From: Nemopilema nomurai
Taxonomy: Eukaryota > Cnidaria > Scyphozoa > Rhizostomeae > Rhizostomatidae
Reading direction: 5' to 3'
Assembly (NCBI GenBank): GCA_003864495.1
Contig: ML133394.1
Location: forward strand, 2,170,001-2,234,000
DNA length: 64,000 nucleotides
The notes below the pieces were generated by a model. It saw nothing but the letters and a program-made list of their open reading frames with translations, ran no database searches and had not been told where the DNA came from. Both the position numbers and the translations under genes were made by a program. Shown here one piece after another: positions 45,197-56,358 of this stretch. The stretch's first letter is position 1, and each line of letters starts with the position of its first letter.

Positions 45197-48100
45197 ATGG
45201 CGGCAAATAGGCTGCTGGTGAAGTGTTTTCGCTACAGAGGAAAGTATTGCCGCCAACACACAAGCAACAGAGCTATGTTTATTCAATTCATGGTATGACT
45301 TGCACTTGATGCGTTTTTATATGTCAGCTGCATATCTACAATAAATGTTGTTAGTGATGAATGCATTTTGTCAATTAAACCATTTGTAACCGGGTACCCT
45401 TTCTATCCATCGCGAACGAAGGATATGAGAAACTCGTAATTATGTTAAATTTAGCAGGGTATTGCAAATGTAAGCTGAACTATCACAGCGTATAAAATCG
45501 CTGGACTGTGTGGGCAGTTTTGACCTACTTTGTGAATAAAGTTACTAATGACTGAAAATGTCTTTGAGTGTTTAGGCTAAAAAATATGATACTTGTAGCA
45601 TTGTATATTACATTTTAAGGAGCTCAAGATTTTACGGGTAGCACAAAAAGCTATCAGTTAATTAAAAGCTAATTATTAGTAACTGCACAGCAATCTGATT
45701 CTGTTTCATACCAATTTGTTTTTACAAAGGGTTTACAGACATACGGACCCTAAATTGTTGTAGAAAAAGTTCTTGCTACCATTCATTTATATCAATTTCC
45801 GTTCGAACTCGTGACACAAAAATAGTCACACCTTTGGCATCCTCAACTTTTAATGCTGAAAAATAACAGCCAGTATGTCTATTTTTTATCTCGCAGTAAA
45901 ATTTTTATGCTGAAATTGTATTATTTCAATTAGGGAGGTTTTTTTAGAAATGTGATTTTGTCACTCGAAGTCATTAATAAAAGTATTCATAGAAAAGGTT
46001 TTTCCAAAGTATTGTTTTTGGAAGTATTGTCATTCAAAAGTAGTTGCTTTATTGTTCACCCAATATGGTAAAGAACAATTGAAAATTAATTTGAGCAATA
46101 ACTGACAGTTTGTGAACAAAGTGTGATTGTAAGTTGAAAGAAATTGCATTTGATGTTTGTTTCTTTTACAAATCTTATCTCAAAGATTTTCAGTGTAAAG
46201 ATCCTTTGGACTTCTTTGGATAATGTGCTCCACTGCCTGTTCTGGTGTGTGCGTGCACTAAAGATGCCTAGAGAATTTTCTTATGAAACTGTCTAGAAAT
46301 TCATCATATGCTATATATTTTATGGTTGACTGGGAAAGCCTTTGTAAAATCTAGCATTTGCAAGTCATACAATGCTGACAAAATGTATTGAAAGATGTAA
46401 CAGACCTTTGAGGGATGTGTACACATGTATTGTGTTATTGAGGGATTTCCAGAATTTTCATATGCAGAATTAACTTTTTCCACAGCCTAAAAATATTCAA
46501 ATGATGATAACTAGCAACTATGATTTCAATGAAATGTCTTGACCTTGTAACTCCATGTTAGTGTGCCATGTGAAACAAAGTTCTTAGTGTGTTCTTAAAA
46601 TTTTGCCCTTTAACATATAAGATCTAGTAAGAGACTGCCCTGCCCTACTCTATAGTTTTGGAGTTTGGATTAACCTCTTGTTAAAGTTGTATGATGGCAT
46701 TATGTGTATAATTTACCATTCCCCAAAACTCTTATGTTTCTGTCCCTATTTTAATATACACTCTTTTATTTTTTAGAGCACACTACGACCTGAAAAATGT
46801 AAACAAGCTTTAACTGATTGTTACCTTGACATTTTTGGCAACAATTGGTGGAAAATTTACGAGAATCTTCTGCAGAAGAAACAGCAATGTGCTTTGCTCA
46901 ACACAACCTCACCTGAAGCTAGAGAAATGCAAAGAATCTTTGAAAACCTAGGTGCTGAAAAGGTACAGTCTTCTGATTTTCAAAAGGAAATCATAAAATC
47001 CATGTCAGAGCCTGATGGTGGCATCATTATTTACAAATTAGAATCCAAAAACTTTGATCCACCTAGAGTGCATTTAGATTTGAATGGAAAGATGAAATAT
47101 TATCTTTTGGACATGTCATCCCTGATTTCTGTTCTGGCACTGAATATAAAACAGTCTGACTTTGTCCTTGACATGTGTGCGGCACCAGGTGGGAAGACCT
47201 TGGCTATTTTGATGCTCATGTCAGGAGAATGGCAGTTAATTGCAAATGAATATGATAAAGCACGGAGAAAAAGGCTTTATAAGGTATTTATGATTTATTA
47301 CCCTTATCATCAGTTTGCAAATTTACAAAATGTTTGTCACTGGATATGAAGCAACTTGAATCCTGATTGTTACCTGATTGCTATGTATTGATGGATCAAT
47401 ATTTAAAACTGCAAAGCTGAACAACTCAAGAAAATGCTACTCATCTCATCTTTAGCATTAGCATTTATCTCAAGAGTACAGTTATTCAATTCGAATTTTT
47501 AATGATATTGGGAAGGTCAGTAAGGAACAGGCAGTGGTGGAACCAGCCACTAGAGAGGGGGAGGGACTGTACGGTTCTTGGGTAGAGCCCCAAGATTTGT
47601 TCAGACCATGCCCTTCTTAATGGTAGGAAGTGCTCTTTTTAATGCAGAGCACACCCTTTTTAAATGATTTGAAACATCCTTCTACCTAAGAGAAAGTCTC
47701 TTCTGGCAGCAATTGTATAATGTTTATGTGTGTGCACTCTTGCGGGTTTCCTTATTTGAAGAAAAGATTACCATTGACTTGCTTCACATTTCTCAGATTT
47801 GCACTAAAGATCAATATTGTTTATACATGTATGTAAAAGTGCACGGTTATATACTAAATTTTTTTCTTGAAACCTTCAGTGAAAATGTTTCTAAATGCTC
47901 AAAAAATTGAAAAGTTCTATATCTTTTGAAACTATGGATTAATATAATGCAGTCCAATAAATTACTTGGATTCAAACTTAATAATTAATTCAACAAGGTA
48001 TGTAATATATGTTCGAAATGCACTAGTTAAATATTTTGAACAGATTTTATTTTTGCTAAGTATCTGCTGTTTTTTGGCTTGGTAGTTGTGTGTCCAAGGT

Positions 48101-51100
48101 CGTAATTTGTAGCTTTCGTTTCTTGGAAATCTTGGAAGCAATGTAGAAGAACAGGAAGTCAAGTATTTCCACAATAGTTAAGAAACTTGCACCAAGTGAG
48201 ATCCCTAATAAGCCTCCAATCTCCGCTGAAATTTGATAGCATACAATACAGACAACACATTTAGAAGATTTAAATGATCGAGAAGATTCTTAAAAGTGCT
48301 AGCCTCTTTATTCTAATATATTGTTTCGATTGGCTTGGAAACAGTTATTGCTTGTCAAGCGAGTTTCGTTGAGGGGTCAAAAAGTAAAAAGTTAGTTTAT
48401 AAAACGACCAAGCTAAAGAGCCCAAATTGTATTTAATTTGTATGTCATTTACAATTCACCATCAACTCGTTTTCCCTTTTTTCCCTTGATTCCTCCAAAT
48501 AATTATGGAATTTTTCTTTTTTTATGCATTTAAATTTTGTTTATACTGTTTTTGCTGCCCGGTACTTGTTTCCCGTTCAACGGCGCTGCACTAAAGCAAT
48601 TCTTCTGCCATCTTGAACTAAGAACTTGAGGGATTCTATGCGCAAGGAAAATTATTATCTAAGAATACGATCCCAAAAAGAAATTACATGGAGATCGTTT
48701 TGGAGATTTTGGTGCTGATATTTTCTTACCAACAAGGCTTCCTCCTGTTGTCGCCGGGACCTGCATCATGGTCATGTAATCAAGTTGCTGGTAATATATT
48801 TCAAGGTATATTTTGTTCTTTCTGAAAAGAGGGGGAACACAAATATGAATAGAATGTTGAGAACCCGCGCATTGTATCATAAATGCTTTGAAGGCGAGGT
48901 TTTAACAGAATGCGACGGTTTAACAAGAATATTTTAACAGAATGCAAAGGTCCATCTGGAAGATTTTAACAAAATGCAAGGGTCCATCGAGAAGATGTTA
49001 ACAGAATGCAAGTGTCCATCGAGAAGATGTTAATAGAATGCAAGTGTCTATCGAGAAGATTTTAACAGAATGCAAGGGTCCATCAAGAAGATTTTAACAG
49101 AATGCAGGGGGTCATCGAGAAGATGTTAATAGGATGCAAGGGTCCATCGAGAAGATGTTAAAAGAATGCAAGTGTCCATCGAGAAGATTTTAACATAATG
49201 CAAAGGTCCATCCAGAAGATTTTAACAAAAAGTAAGCTATTTCGAAACGAAATCATTTGGCACCTAATTTCTTTGATTCGCTCCTCGATGGCCTTTTCTG
49301 AGATGTTTTGCTTCATCTTTGTCAGGTGCTTTATCGCCTGCTGCCTTCCATCTATGTCATTGGGATACGGCGAATAGGAGAGTGTTGGTATATACTCAGT
49401 CGATTCACAAGCAAATGGGCAGTTGCAATTGCTCCTCTGGTACTGAAATGTCTCTGGTTGAATGAAATGAAAACACAAATCACTTAAGTCCAGCTGTGAT
49501 TATTAGAGTTCGCAAGGAGGGGGAAACTTGCACGTGTAATATATTGTTTATTACTTGCATATCGAAAGGCTATTCAACATTAATATTGTAACGTTTAATG
49601 ATTGGTCGGTTGGGTACTTCCTATGATGGTGAAGATACGTTCGATGCGATGGGACTAGGCCAATGGGCCTAAGCCCTGAATAAATATAACACGAGAGAGA
49701 CTCTTTTCTGATGTTGTCTATATTCATTCAACAGCAAGACTAATTTCAACGTGGTCAACGCACACACATGAACGGAAGGTAATTAGGAGAACAATACGAA
49801 CGTCACAATACAGAAAAACATATTGCCATTAGAAAGGCGTTAACTAACACTTTCGTTACAATATTAACTTTCATTTAATATCAAAACTCCCTTTTTTATC
49901 AAATCCATGTCATTGGTTTACTGTTTCATTTTCTTTTCAGTAAACATTACCATTTCACTTTGCAATCTTATCGTCGTGATAAACAGAGACTTCTCAAGTA
50001 AGAGACACTTGAGTGTCTCAAGTAAGAGACTTCTCAAGTAAGAGACACAATGCTCTCAAGTTTGTTTTCTTTTTTGAAATTTACTGTTTTCTGTGTCACA
50101 TTTGTCGGCGAGATGTCTAAATTATTTTCCTCAAGTAACACAACTCCGAGCTTAGATACCAGAATCGGTTTTCTATTTAGCTACCAATGCGGTGCAAATG
50201 GGAGATAGGCCAAGCAGAAATAGCAATAGTCACCTGTCGCAGCTGGCAAGGCACAGTTAAACGTCTGGTCCATGTCACATCTTTTTATTCCAGTCTCTGC
50301 TAACAACGAGGCCAATTATAATACATTCATACATTCATGTGTCAAAGAAAGGCTTGACCCTTGAGCACTGGCATAGACACTAAGTTCAAGGTGTTGGCCG
50401 GTGTTTCTTATCAACTTTATTTACTGCTATTTGAGGACAAAACAAAGCATGATAATTATCATTTGTCAAGTTTCTAGCCATTGTCCAGCAATTTCTTACC
50501 ATATAAGCTTTTGCATATTGGTTTGCCTGCAGTTTCATCCTATTTCCTGCATTGTTGTTACTGAGTGCACGTAGAAACACCCATGAACTTCCATGAACTA
50601 AATCATGAACTTCCATAGACATCCATGAATATACCTCAAGACTGCTATGATATGGCCCTTAATAGCTGCTTAACAGTTGTTCTTGTTATAGATTTGTTTG
50701 TGTTCTAGGCGCAGATATGTGTACTTGCTTTTTTTAATGTCAATTACTCACCATTTATGATTGTATCAACGATATTGTTGCATTCACATTTGTTGATGAC
50801 GAATTGTTCTTGACATCTCCTGAGACATCCAGTTCTTGAGTAGGGAATACCAGGTCCCAGTTCTTTGTCGTCACACGCGGATTCATAGGGCAACTTTTTA
50901 CTTATTATCTGGTAAAATAAACCTTAACTGTTTTTGCCACTCTGGAAATCAGGTCATGAAAAGTTAAATTTTTGCTAGTTGAGGAATCGTTCTTAAGAAC
51001 ACACGCGAAGCGTTCTTTTGCATTTTATATATGAGTCATAAAACTATTGAATATAGCTAGAAGGTGTCAGGGTTTTTTATAAAGCAATCAAGTTCTTCAA

Positions 51101-54100
51101 TCTAGTAGCTTGATTTGTTTCCTTAAACTACAAAGCCCTATTGCTTGGGTCAAGGCACCAGTGTTGCTCTACATGATAGGCCCGTTTTGGGGGCTTGGAG
51201 ACATTACCTTCTGTTTGCGCACACCAATGGATACAGCAAGTCCTGGACCAATTTTCATGCCATGAGTATCAGCCAAAGGCGGGTCCAGCTGGTCATGAAT
51301 CAACACCACTATCCCTGTTGACCTTGACTTTCCTATTGCCTCGGAGTATTCATTGACCTGTGGAAGTATACTGTATACAAATCTATGCTTTATAAAACCT
51401 TCAACCAAACTCTACCAAGCGTCTCTGCATTAGTAAGTGAACCTATTTTAATTTTTAAGAAGCTGATGTGGCAGGCACCACTAGTGGTAGAGAATGAAAT
51501 TTTTCCACTAATCTAAATTTATCCGCTTTCATCCTCTCCTCCTGTGCTCTTTCCTCCCCCCTCTACCTCAGTTTTACTTTCTTCTCGCACACTTTAGTAC
51601 CCTGTCCTTATATGTCCTCTTCATACCCATGCTTCATCTTCATTCTCCAAGCCTCCCATGCCCATCCCCTTTCTCTAGTGCTACCCTTCCCTATTGTCCC
51701 TACTCCTGCACTTTGCTTATGTTCTCGGTCTATCTTAAACTTCCTGCTCTCCATTATTTAAGTTCACATTCCCTATAAGTACTCTGGTTCAGTACGTGCC
51801 AAAGAAAATGAGCGTATCGCAGGGGCTACCCTCTCTACCCTAGCATAAGGGAAGGCGTAATAGAACGGGCACAATATTTTCGCAGTACACCTATGCTTTT
51901 CAAGAGTCACATAGAACCTTACCTGAGCTGAAAGGAAAATTCTTATGGATGCCTGATTGCCTGATAGACTGGAATACGCATCCTTCATCTTTACGCCTTT
52001 ACCTGTGTTCCTACCAGAGTTTAGGGTGTAGCATAAACCAGCATATGTTAGCGTCCGCACAAAGTCCGTAGCTGTACAAAGACTGCCGTTTGGTGTCCGA
52101 CAAAACTCCAGCATTCCACCCTCTTCTATAGGCATCATGTTGTAACCGAACTTAAAGTACAAGTCCCGCAGTTGTTCGCCCGTGATACCAGAATCTGTTG
52201 CATTGTTGCTGGAGCTGTTGACCCCCGTGACCATATTAAACTGGTTCGTTCGCAAGAGTAGCTTTTGAACGATGGCGTCATGTTTGTTCTTTTCCAGTTC
52301 GCTTCTGCGCAGTGCATTCTGGTTGCAAATCGTGACGGCGGGGAATTTCGTGTTTCCATCGTTCGACAAATACACAACAGTGTTCACTTTGAACTTGAAG
52401 TAGTTATCCACCGCCGATATTAGAAAGGTACAGAAAAACGCAGCCCCTGACAGCACTAGAGCTCCCCACAAAAGTCGCCTTCTTAACGACTGACCTAAGT
52501 TGACAAACCTCACGCCATGCACGGTTGTTGCTTCTGAGAAGTCTCTCCAAGACGCTTCCATCTTGCACAGAGGCAGCTGCCAAATGCCTTGATGATGCCT
52601 ACTCAATTATTAATATCGCAGTTTTCCTCGATTAAGGTTGCCTTTGTTTAGTTAATACATTAGAATACCGGTCTTTTGCTCTCGGTTGAATGTCCCTGTT
52701 ACCATATGATCGCAATGCTTTGCACGTCAACTCATAGTAGTTCCATAAAAACGTTCTATTCTAGTCATAGGAAATTAAAGGAATTCATTTTACGAGAGGT
52801 ATCTCACACACACACAGCTTTGTTTTGCTTGTTAAGAAAACTTGTTTCATTTGTTGACAAATTGGCTCAAGCCAGAGATGGTGAAATGGAATTATTTTGT
52901 TTAAAATGTAGTAAAGTGCTGATTCTGCGTATTCCGATGCTATTGAGATCGGTTGTCGGTCAGTATTTTTGCATAATTGATGCAAATGCTTTGACAGCAG
53001 ATTTTGAGGTTTTATGTGCGAATAATGAAATAACCGTTTTGTTTGGAGGAAATGACGAACTAAGCCGTTTGTTTTTTAGAATGCCTTGAAATGCATTGGA
53101 ACATAAAGATCCCCTTTTAGAAAGGTATACGACGAATTGGTGTGCATTTTATTCACAAATAAAAGCAAATATTGTCCGCCAATCAATCAATAGATGCAAT
53201 AACAATTCTATTCGAGAATGTAACGATTATGATTATTTTATTGTTGAACGATTGGCATTTGTGAGTGTATATTTGGGTGAAGCTAGGCTTTTGTGTGAAG
53301 AACACACATGGTATGAATTAGAACGAGGTAGTAAATTCTTATCTCTGCTGAACTTACGCCTCGTCGTAACAATTTCGCTAATTCCTAGTGACAGGAGTGG
53401 GAGTTGAACCGATGCTGCGAAAACACATCACAGATCACAGCTGCTGCTCGTGGTTAGCAGTGGTAGTAAGTATCGAGAATGGTGTGAAATGGATTCGATT
53501 TTTTGTGAACAGAAACGTGCTGCTTTAACTTGCCTGGCGAATGACAAACTGATTTGCGTTTTTACCATTCAAAATCATGTTTTTGTCGATACGGTAGAGG
53601 CACACACTCGACTCCTCAAAAAGTAGCCCCCTGTTACAATGAACTGTGTTGCGAGAAAGGAGCCAATATGGCGTAGAATTATGTTTCAATTGTGGCATTC
53701 ACTTGCATAACTATGATTGTCACCTGCTGCAGAAGTCCTTGTTGGTCCGTCACCATTTAACTTTTGTTCGGGATACCACCCGCCTCGTAGAGAATAATGA
53801 TTGACGCAGGCTTGGTAAGACTAGTAGGCTTAGCTTTAAATAACGACCTTTGGAGCTGATTACCATGCCTGTTAGAACCCACCAGGAGCTCATGGTACTG
53901 GACTAAGGCTTTAATCAAAGTCAGAGATCGGTGATTCTTCCGCCATTTTTACTAACCTCGATTAGCTATTATTTCCCTCTTCTTATTGCGTTGTAATTAA
54001 TTAAAGTAAGGGCGTAATGCAGTGCGTGCAGGCTTAATTTGCAGGCAGGTGTTTGAGCTCCCAAATCCTTTCATTTCGAACTCAAGCAGCCGTCGATCAC

Positions 54101-55321
54101 TGGGGAAGCTTACGTTGTGTAATTATGTGCTCATTTATGCCTTCGATGCAAGCCAAACAGTTTACATTGCTTTGATTAGAAATAAAAACGCTACGAAAGT
54201 GCCTTTGATTACACAATGCTTCGAACCAAGATAAACATGCAAGTGGCGCGAAAGTGATGCTAACTGCAGCTGCCTGTGTTGGCGGAATTAAAATGCTTGC
54301 AAAGCGAACCACTTCAAAGGCCTTTTGCCACTCCACTTAACGAACAAGGCTACCGTAGCTGAAAGTGTATACGAGGCTACCGTAGCTGATTGGCTAAGAC
54401 GCTTGACCACCATGCCAGCAACCCTGGCTCACGTCCCGCAGCAGCCTGCAGCGATTCGCGTTACGGACGGCTTCAAAGATGAGATTATTAAATTCACCAA
54501 TTAGTAAATGAATTTGCGTCAACGTTTAATTTCTTTGCGACCAAAGTCACTTGAAATTTTTTGTTCGCAGGCTTTGGCTTTCATAGAGAAACTCAAATCC
54601 TTTTCTATACTAGTCTAGGCTATGGTTGCTTGTGCCCAGGCAGGTTTTAAATTCTTTCAGAGCTGACATTAACTGTATATTCCGTGTCCTTTTATGAAAT
54701 AAACCAATCAATCGATGACTTGTTGCACTTTGAGGCTCTTCAGCTTTCTGCATCTTCGGCTTGCCTTCTCTCTTGATATTTCCTTGTGATATCGAATGTT
54801 GAAAATAATGTCTCCTATTTTAGGTGCTGAAAGAGTATGTTCCAGCTCACTATTTGCGAAAAATCAAGACCACTAACTTGAATGGGGTTCAATTTGGCGA
54901 GCATGAACCAGACACTTTCGACAAAGTGCTTTTAGATGTCCCATGCTCCTCTGATAGACATTTGATTCAAGACGATTTTCGGCAGTCTGGCTGGTCGGTG
55001 AAAAAGTCACGTGAATTCGCAAAACTTCAAAGAGACCTCCTTGTCTCAGCCTTGCGATGTGTTAAAGTTGGAGGCGTCGTAGTTTACTCGACCTGTACAT
55101 TGTCACAAATAGAAAACGATGACGTAATTGACCATGGCACTCAACAAGCTTATGAAAAATACGGTATAAGGGCAAATGTACTGGACATGTCATCTGTTGT
55201 AGGTGCCTTCAGTGGCGATGGATTCTTTGTTAGTGATTGTATTAAGCGGGGTTGTTTAGTACTACCAACTCCCTCGCAAAACTGGGGGCCTATGTACACC
55301 TGCAGATTGATTAAATTATGA
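45197..55321 (+). CDS. NSUN4: NSUN4-like mitochondrial rRNA m5C methyltransferase
   Basis: SAM-dependent RNA cytosine-5 methyltransferase of the NOL1/NOP2/Sun family. Three exons, 45197-45292, 46777-47283 and 54824-55321, all in phase 0, give 366 residues. The N-terminus is basic (MAANRLLVKCFRYRGKYCRQ), as in a mitochondrial presequence. Motifs: YYLLDMSSLISVLAL; SAM-binding motif I DMCAAPGGKT (from Asp164); motif IV DVPCSSDRH (Cys242); motif VI VVYSTCTLS (catalytic Cys292); end NWGPMYTCRLIKL. DVPCxxDRH and (N)xGPMYxC favour NSUN4 (12S rRNA methylation, works with MTERF4) over NSUN3, which has DAPCSNDR. Intron 2 is 7540 bp and contains a complete DEG/ENaC gene in antisense. AATAAA at 55547. 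All catalytic motifs are intact. Confidence 0.94.
47284..48045. other. NSUN4 intron 2, part before the nested gene
   Basis: Intronic sequence. Around 47530-47570 is a GC-rich patch (GGTGGAACCAGCCACTAGAG) of the kind seen at transposon ends. No exon noticed. Confidence 0.35.
48046..48051 (-). promoter_or_regulatory. Candidate polyadenylation signal of the DEG/ENaC gene
   Basis: AATAAA on the minus strand only 5 bp beyond the stop codon at 48056, implying a very short 3' UTR or use of a later site. Confidence 0.4.
48056..52561 (-). CDS. DEG/ENaC/ASIC-family sodium channel, nested in NSUN4 intron 2
   Basis: Two-helix trimeric cation channel subunit (degenerin/ENaC/ASIC superfamily). Seven exons on the minus strand: 52561-51923, 51357-51208, 50908-50752, 50296-50234, 49453-49264, 48821-48730 and 48225-48056. 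All have GT-AG borders and matching phases, giving 486 residues. Motifs in order: cytosolic gating HG at 15-16 (TTVHG); TM1 (LLWGALVLSGAAFFCTFLI); FPAVTICNQN, the post-TM1 hallmark; AGLCYTLN; GIVVLIHDQLDPP; a thumb cysteine ladder including PYSRTGCLRRCQ and KCECNN; CNCPFACESTEYIPTLSYS; TM2 with GISLGASFLTIVEILDFLF, where GAS (442-444) is the selectivity filter. The start is the ATG at 52561, the first in the frame. FMRFamide- or acid-gating cannot be told from sequence; cnidarian members include peptide-gated channels. A solo LTR and a 32-bp minisatellite lie in its introns. Confidence 0.94.
48900..49230. repeat. Minisatellite, 32-bp unit, about 10 copies
   Basis: A unit built from TTTTAACAGAATGCAAG and GGTCCATCGAGAAGA repeats head to tail with point changes (TGTTAACAG, TTAATAG, CAAGTGTCC variants). 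It lies in intron 5 of the DEG/ENaC gene, ending about 30 bp before exon 5 on the low-coordinate side. There are no unique spacers between copies. Confidence 0.9.
49587..49860. mobile_element. Solo LTR (274 bp)
   Basis: It starts TGTAACG and ends CGTTACA, the inverted TG...CA ends of an LTR. It is flanked by ATAT on both sides (49583-49586 and 49861-49864), consistent with a 4-bp target duplication. Inside is CTGAATAAATA, a polyadenylation signal placed as in an LTR R region. No internal retroelement sequence or second LTR is adjacent, so it is a solo LTR left by recombination. It lies in an intron of the nested DEG/ENaC gene. Confidence 0.65.
49981..50060. repeat. Short tandem repeat, AGAGACTTCTCAAGTA units
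   Basis: The motif (A)GAGAC(TT)CTCAAGTAAGAGACAC is repeated three times with partial inverted symmetry (GAGAC / GTCTC). Intronic. Confidence 0.6.
52664..53626 (+). pseudogene. Long reading frame with two in-frame TGA codons
   Basis: One frame stays open for about 320 codons, from after a TAG at 52661-52663 to a TAG at 53624-53626. It is broken only by TGA at 53087-53089 and 53405-53407. Protein-like pieces include MELFCLKCSKVLILRIPMLL, LTADFEVLCANNEITVLFGG and CLANDKLICVFTIQNH. In AT-rich DNA I would expect well over ten stops in this length. A following segment in another frame (about 53650-53800) has CxxC and later Cys/His (LCFNCGIHLHNYDCH). I do not recognise a family. It may be a decayed gene or transposon ORF in NSUN4 intron 2, about 100 bp from the divergent DEG/ENaC start. 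Confidence 0.35.
54375..54490 (+). mobile_element. tRNA-derived SINE
   Basis: GGCTACCGTAGCTGATTGG (A-box region, TAGCTGATTGG) is followed about 40 bp later by GGCTCACGTCCCG (B-box-like). The first 10 bp, AGGCTACCGTAGCTGA, also occurs as a partial copy just upstream (about 54347). The end is AT-rich. No complete cloverleaf, so not a tRNA gene. Confidence 0.5.
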
Positions 55322-56358
55322 CAGTAAGCCTTAACATGCTTTAGGAATTCCAATATAATGAACTACCCATGTTGTCCCAAATAATGAAAAATGCCAAAAC
55401 ATATTGTTTAGACTTATTTGTTTTGACTTATTTGTTTAGACTTATTTGTTTTGACTTATCGGCCCACACGCTTGTGATATCGTTAGGTTGCTTTTATTGT
55501 TTATAATTAATTACCTTCATTTTCCATTCAAAGCTTCAAGAAAAGAAATAAACTCCGACAGTAATTATTCTTGAAGAGTTATACCTTTAGTGTCCATCTT
55601 CTCTTATAATCCGCATGCAAATTTAGATTTTTTACAAATATTTGCTTTAATGTTTTTTTTCTCCCTTTTTCTCTGCTCACCTGTAATTTTCAGCTTTTTT
55701 ATAACGTTGGTCCATAAAAACATCTCAAACTAAATAGAGATAACAAAGTAGATTTATCTGTGAAAAATAGGTTCCTTTGCAATATTATCCTGATTTCTGC
55801 AGTGCATGAGAAATCTTTGTTAAGGTTCTCTACATACGAATTTTGATTTGCCATACTTGTGTAAACTCGCTTGCTTTCAATTCAGTTATCTCAATAACAC
55901 GTGGATGCAGTAAGAAGCAACTGAAGAAAATAACGCCGAACATAATCTATTAAAAGCCCTGATAAACCTCTAACCTCAGGTCTCTGTCAATTAATTTCCC
56001 GCCAGAAACACAATACATATACCCTGCTTCTCTTTTATAAGAATATGTAGAGAAGGTAGCCACAAGTTAATGCGACGGAAGTTTCAAAGCAATAGATTCA
56101 CACGATCAGTAATTTTTATACATTTCATAACATTTTACTTTTTGAGACATTTATAAACCGGATAGAGACCATTCTAGAGATTTGGAGATAGAGACCATTT
56201 TCGAGGGTCTCCGCTTGAAATCGAGGTGAGGTTGTTGTGTCCGAACGGAACAAGCAGCGACAGTGGAGGCCGCGGACTGGGGAAGGTCGCCAGCGAAGAA
56301 AGTAGAGGAATTTGCACCATTCTGCCAAAATAGGCCTGATAGAAGCGTAGCAGAAACT
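55322..56358. other. NSUN4 3' flank and TFG promoter/5' UTR
   Basis: The first part is NSUN4 3' UTR with AATAAA at 55547-55552 and a small TTTAGACTTATTTGTTTTGAC duplication around 55408-55458. The last 150 bp is less AT-rich and reads without an ATG in the TFG frame; it is probably TFG 5' UTR. Confidence 0.5.

Noticed and set aside
48900..49230. CRISPR-like regular repeats
   Set aside because: The 32-bp units are head to tail with no unique spacers, in a eukaryotic intron: a minisatellite.
52562..52606. Extension of the DEG/ENaC N-terminus by 15 codons
   Set aside because: The upstream part has no ATG; the first Met codon in frame is at 52561, just before the HG motif.
53390..53470. Minus-strand tRNA-Ser(GCT)-like sequence (CTGCTAA, GGTTCAACTCC, CACTCCTGTC)
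   Set aside because: No matching 5' acceptor strand, no D arm, and the T stem does not pair. At best a fragment.
54097..54336. Frames on both strands near the last NSUN4 intron
   Set aside because: No motif; next to SINE sequence.
56263..56358. Extension of TFG by 32 codons
   Set aside because: The frame is open but has no ATG. TFG homologues start close to the PB1 domain, so this is probably 5' UTR.
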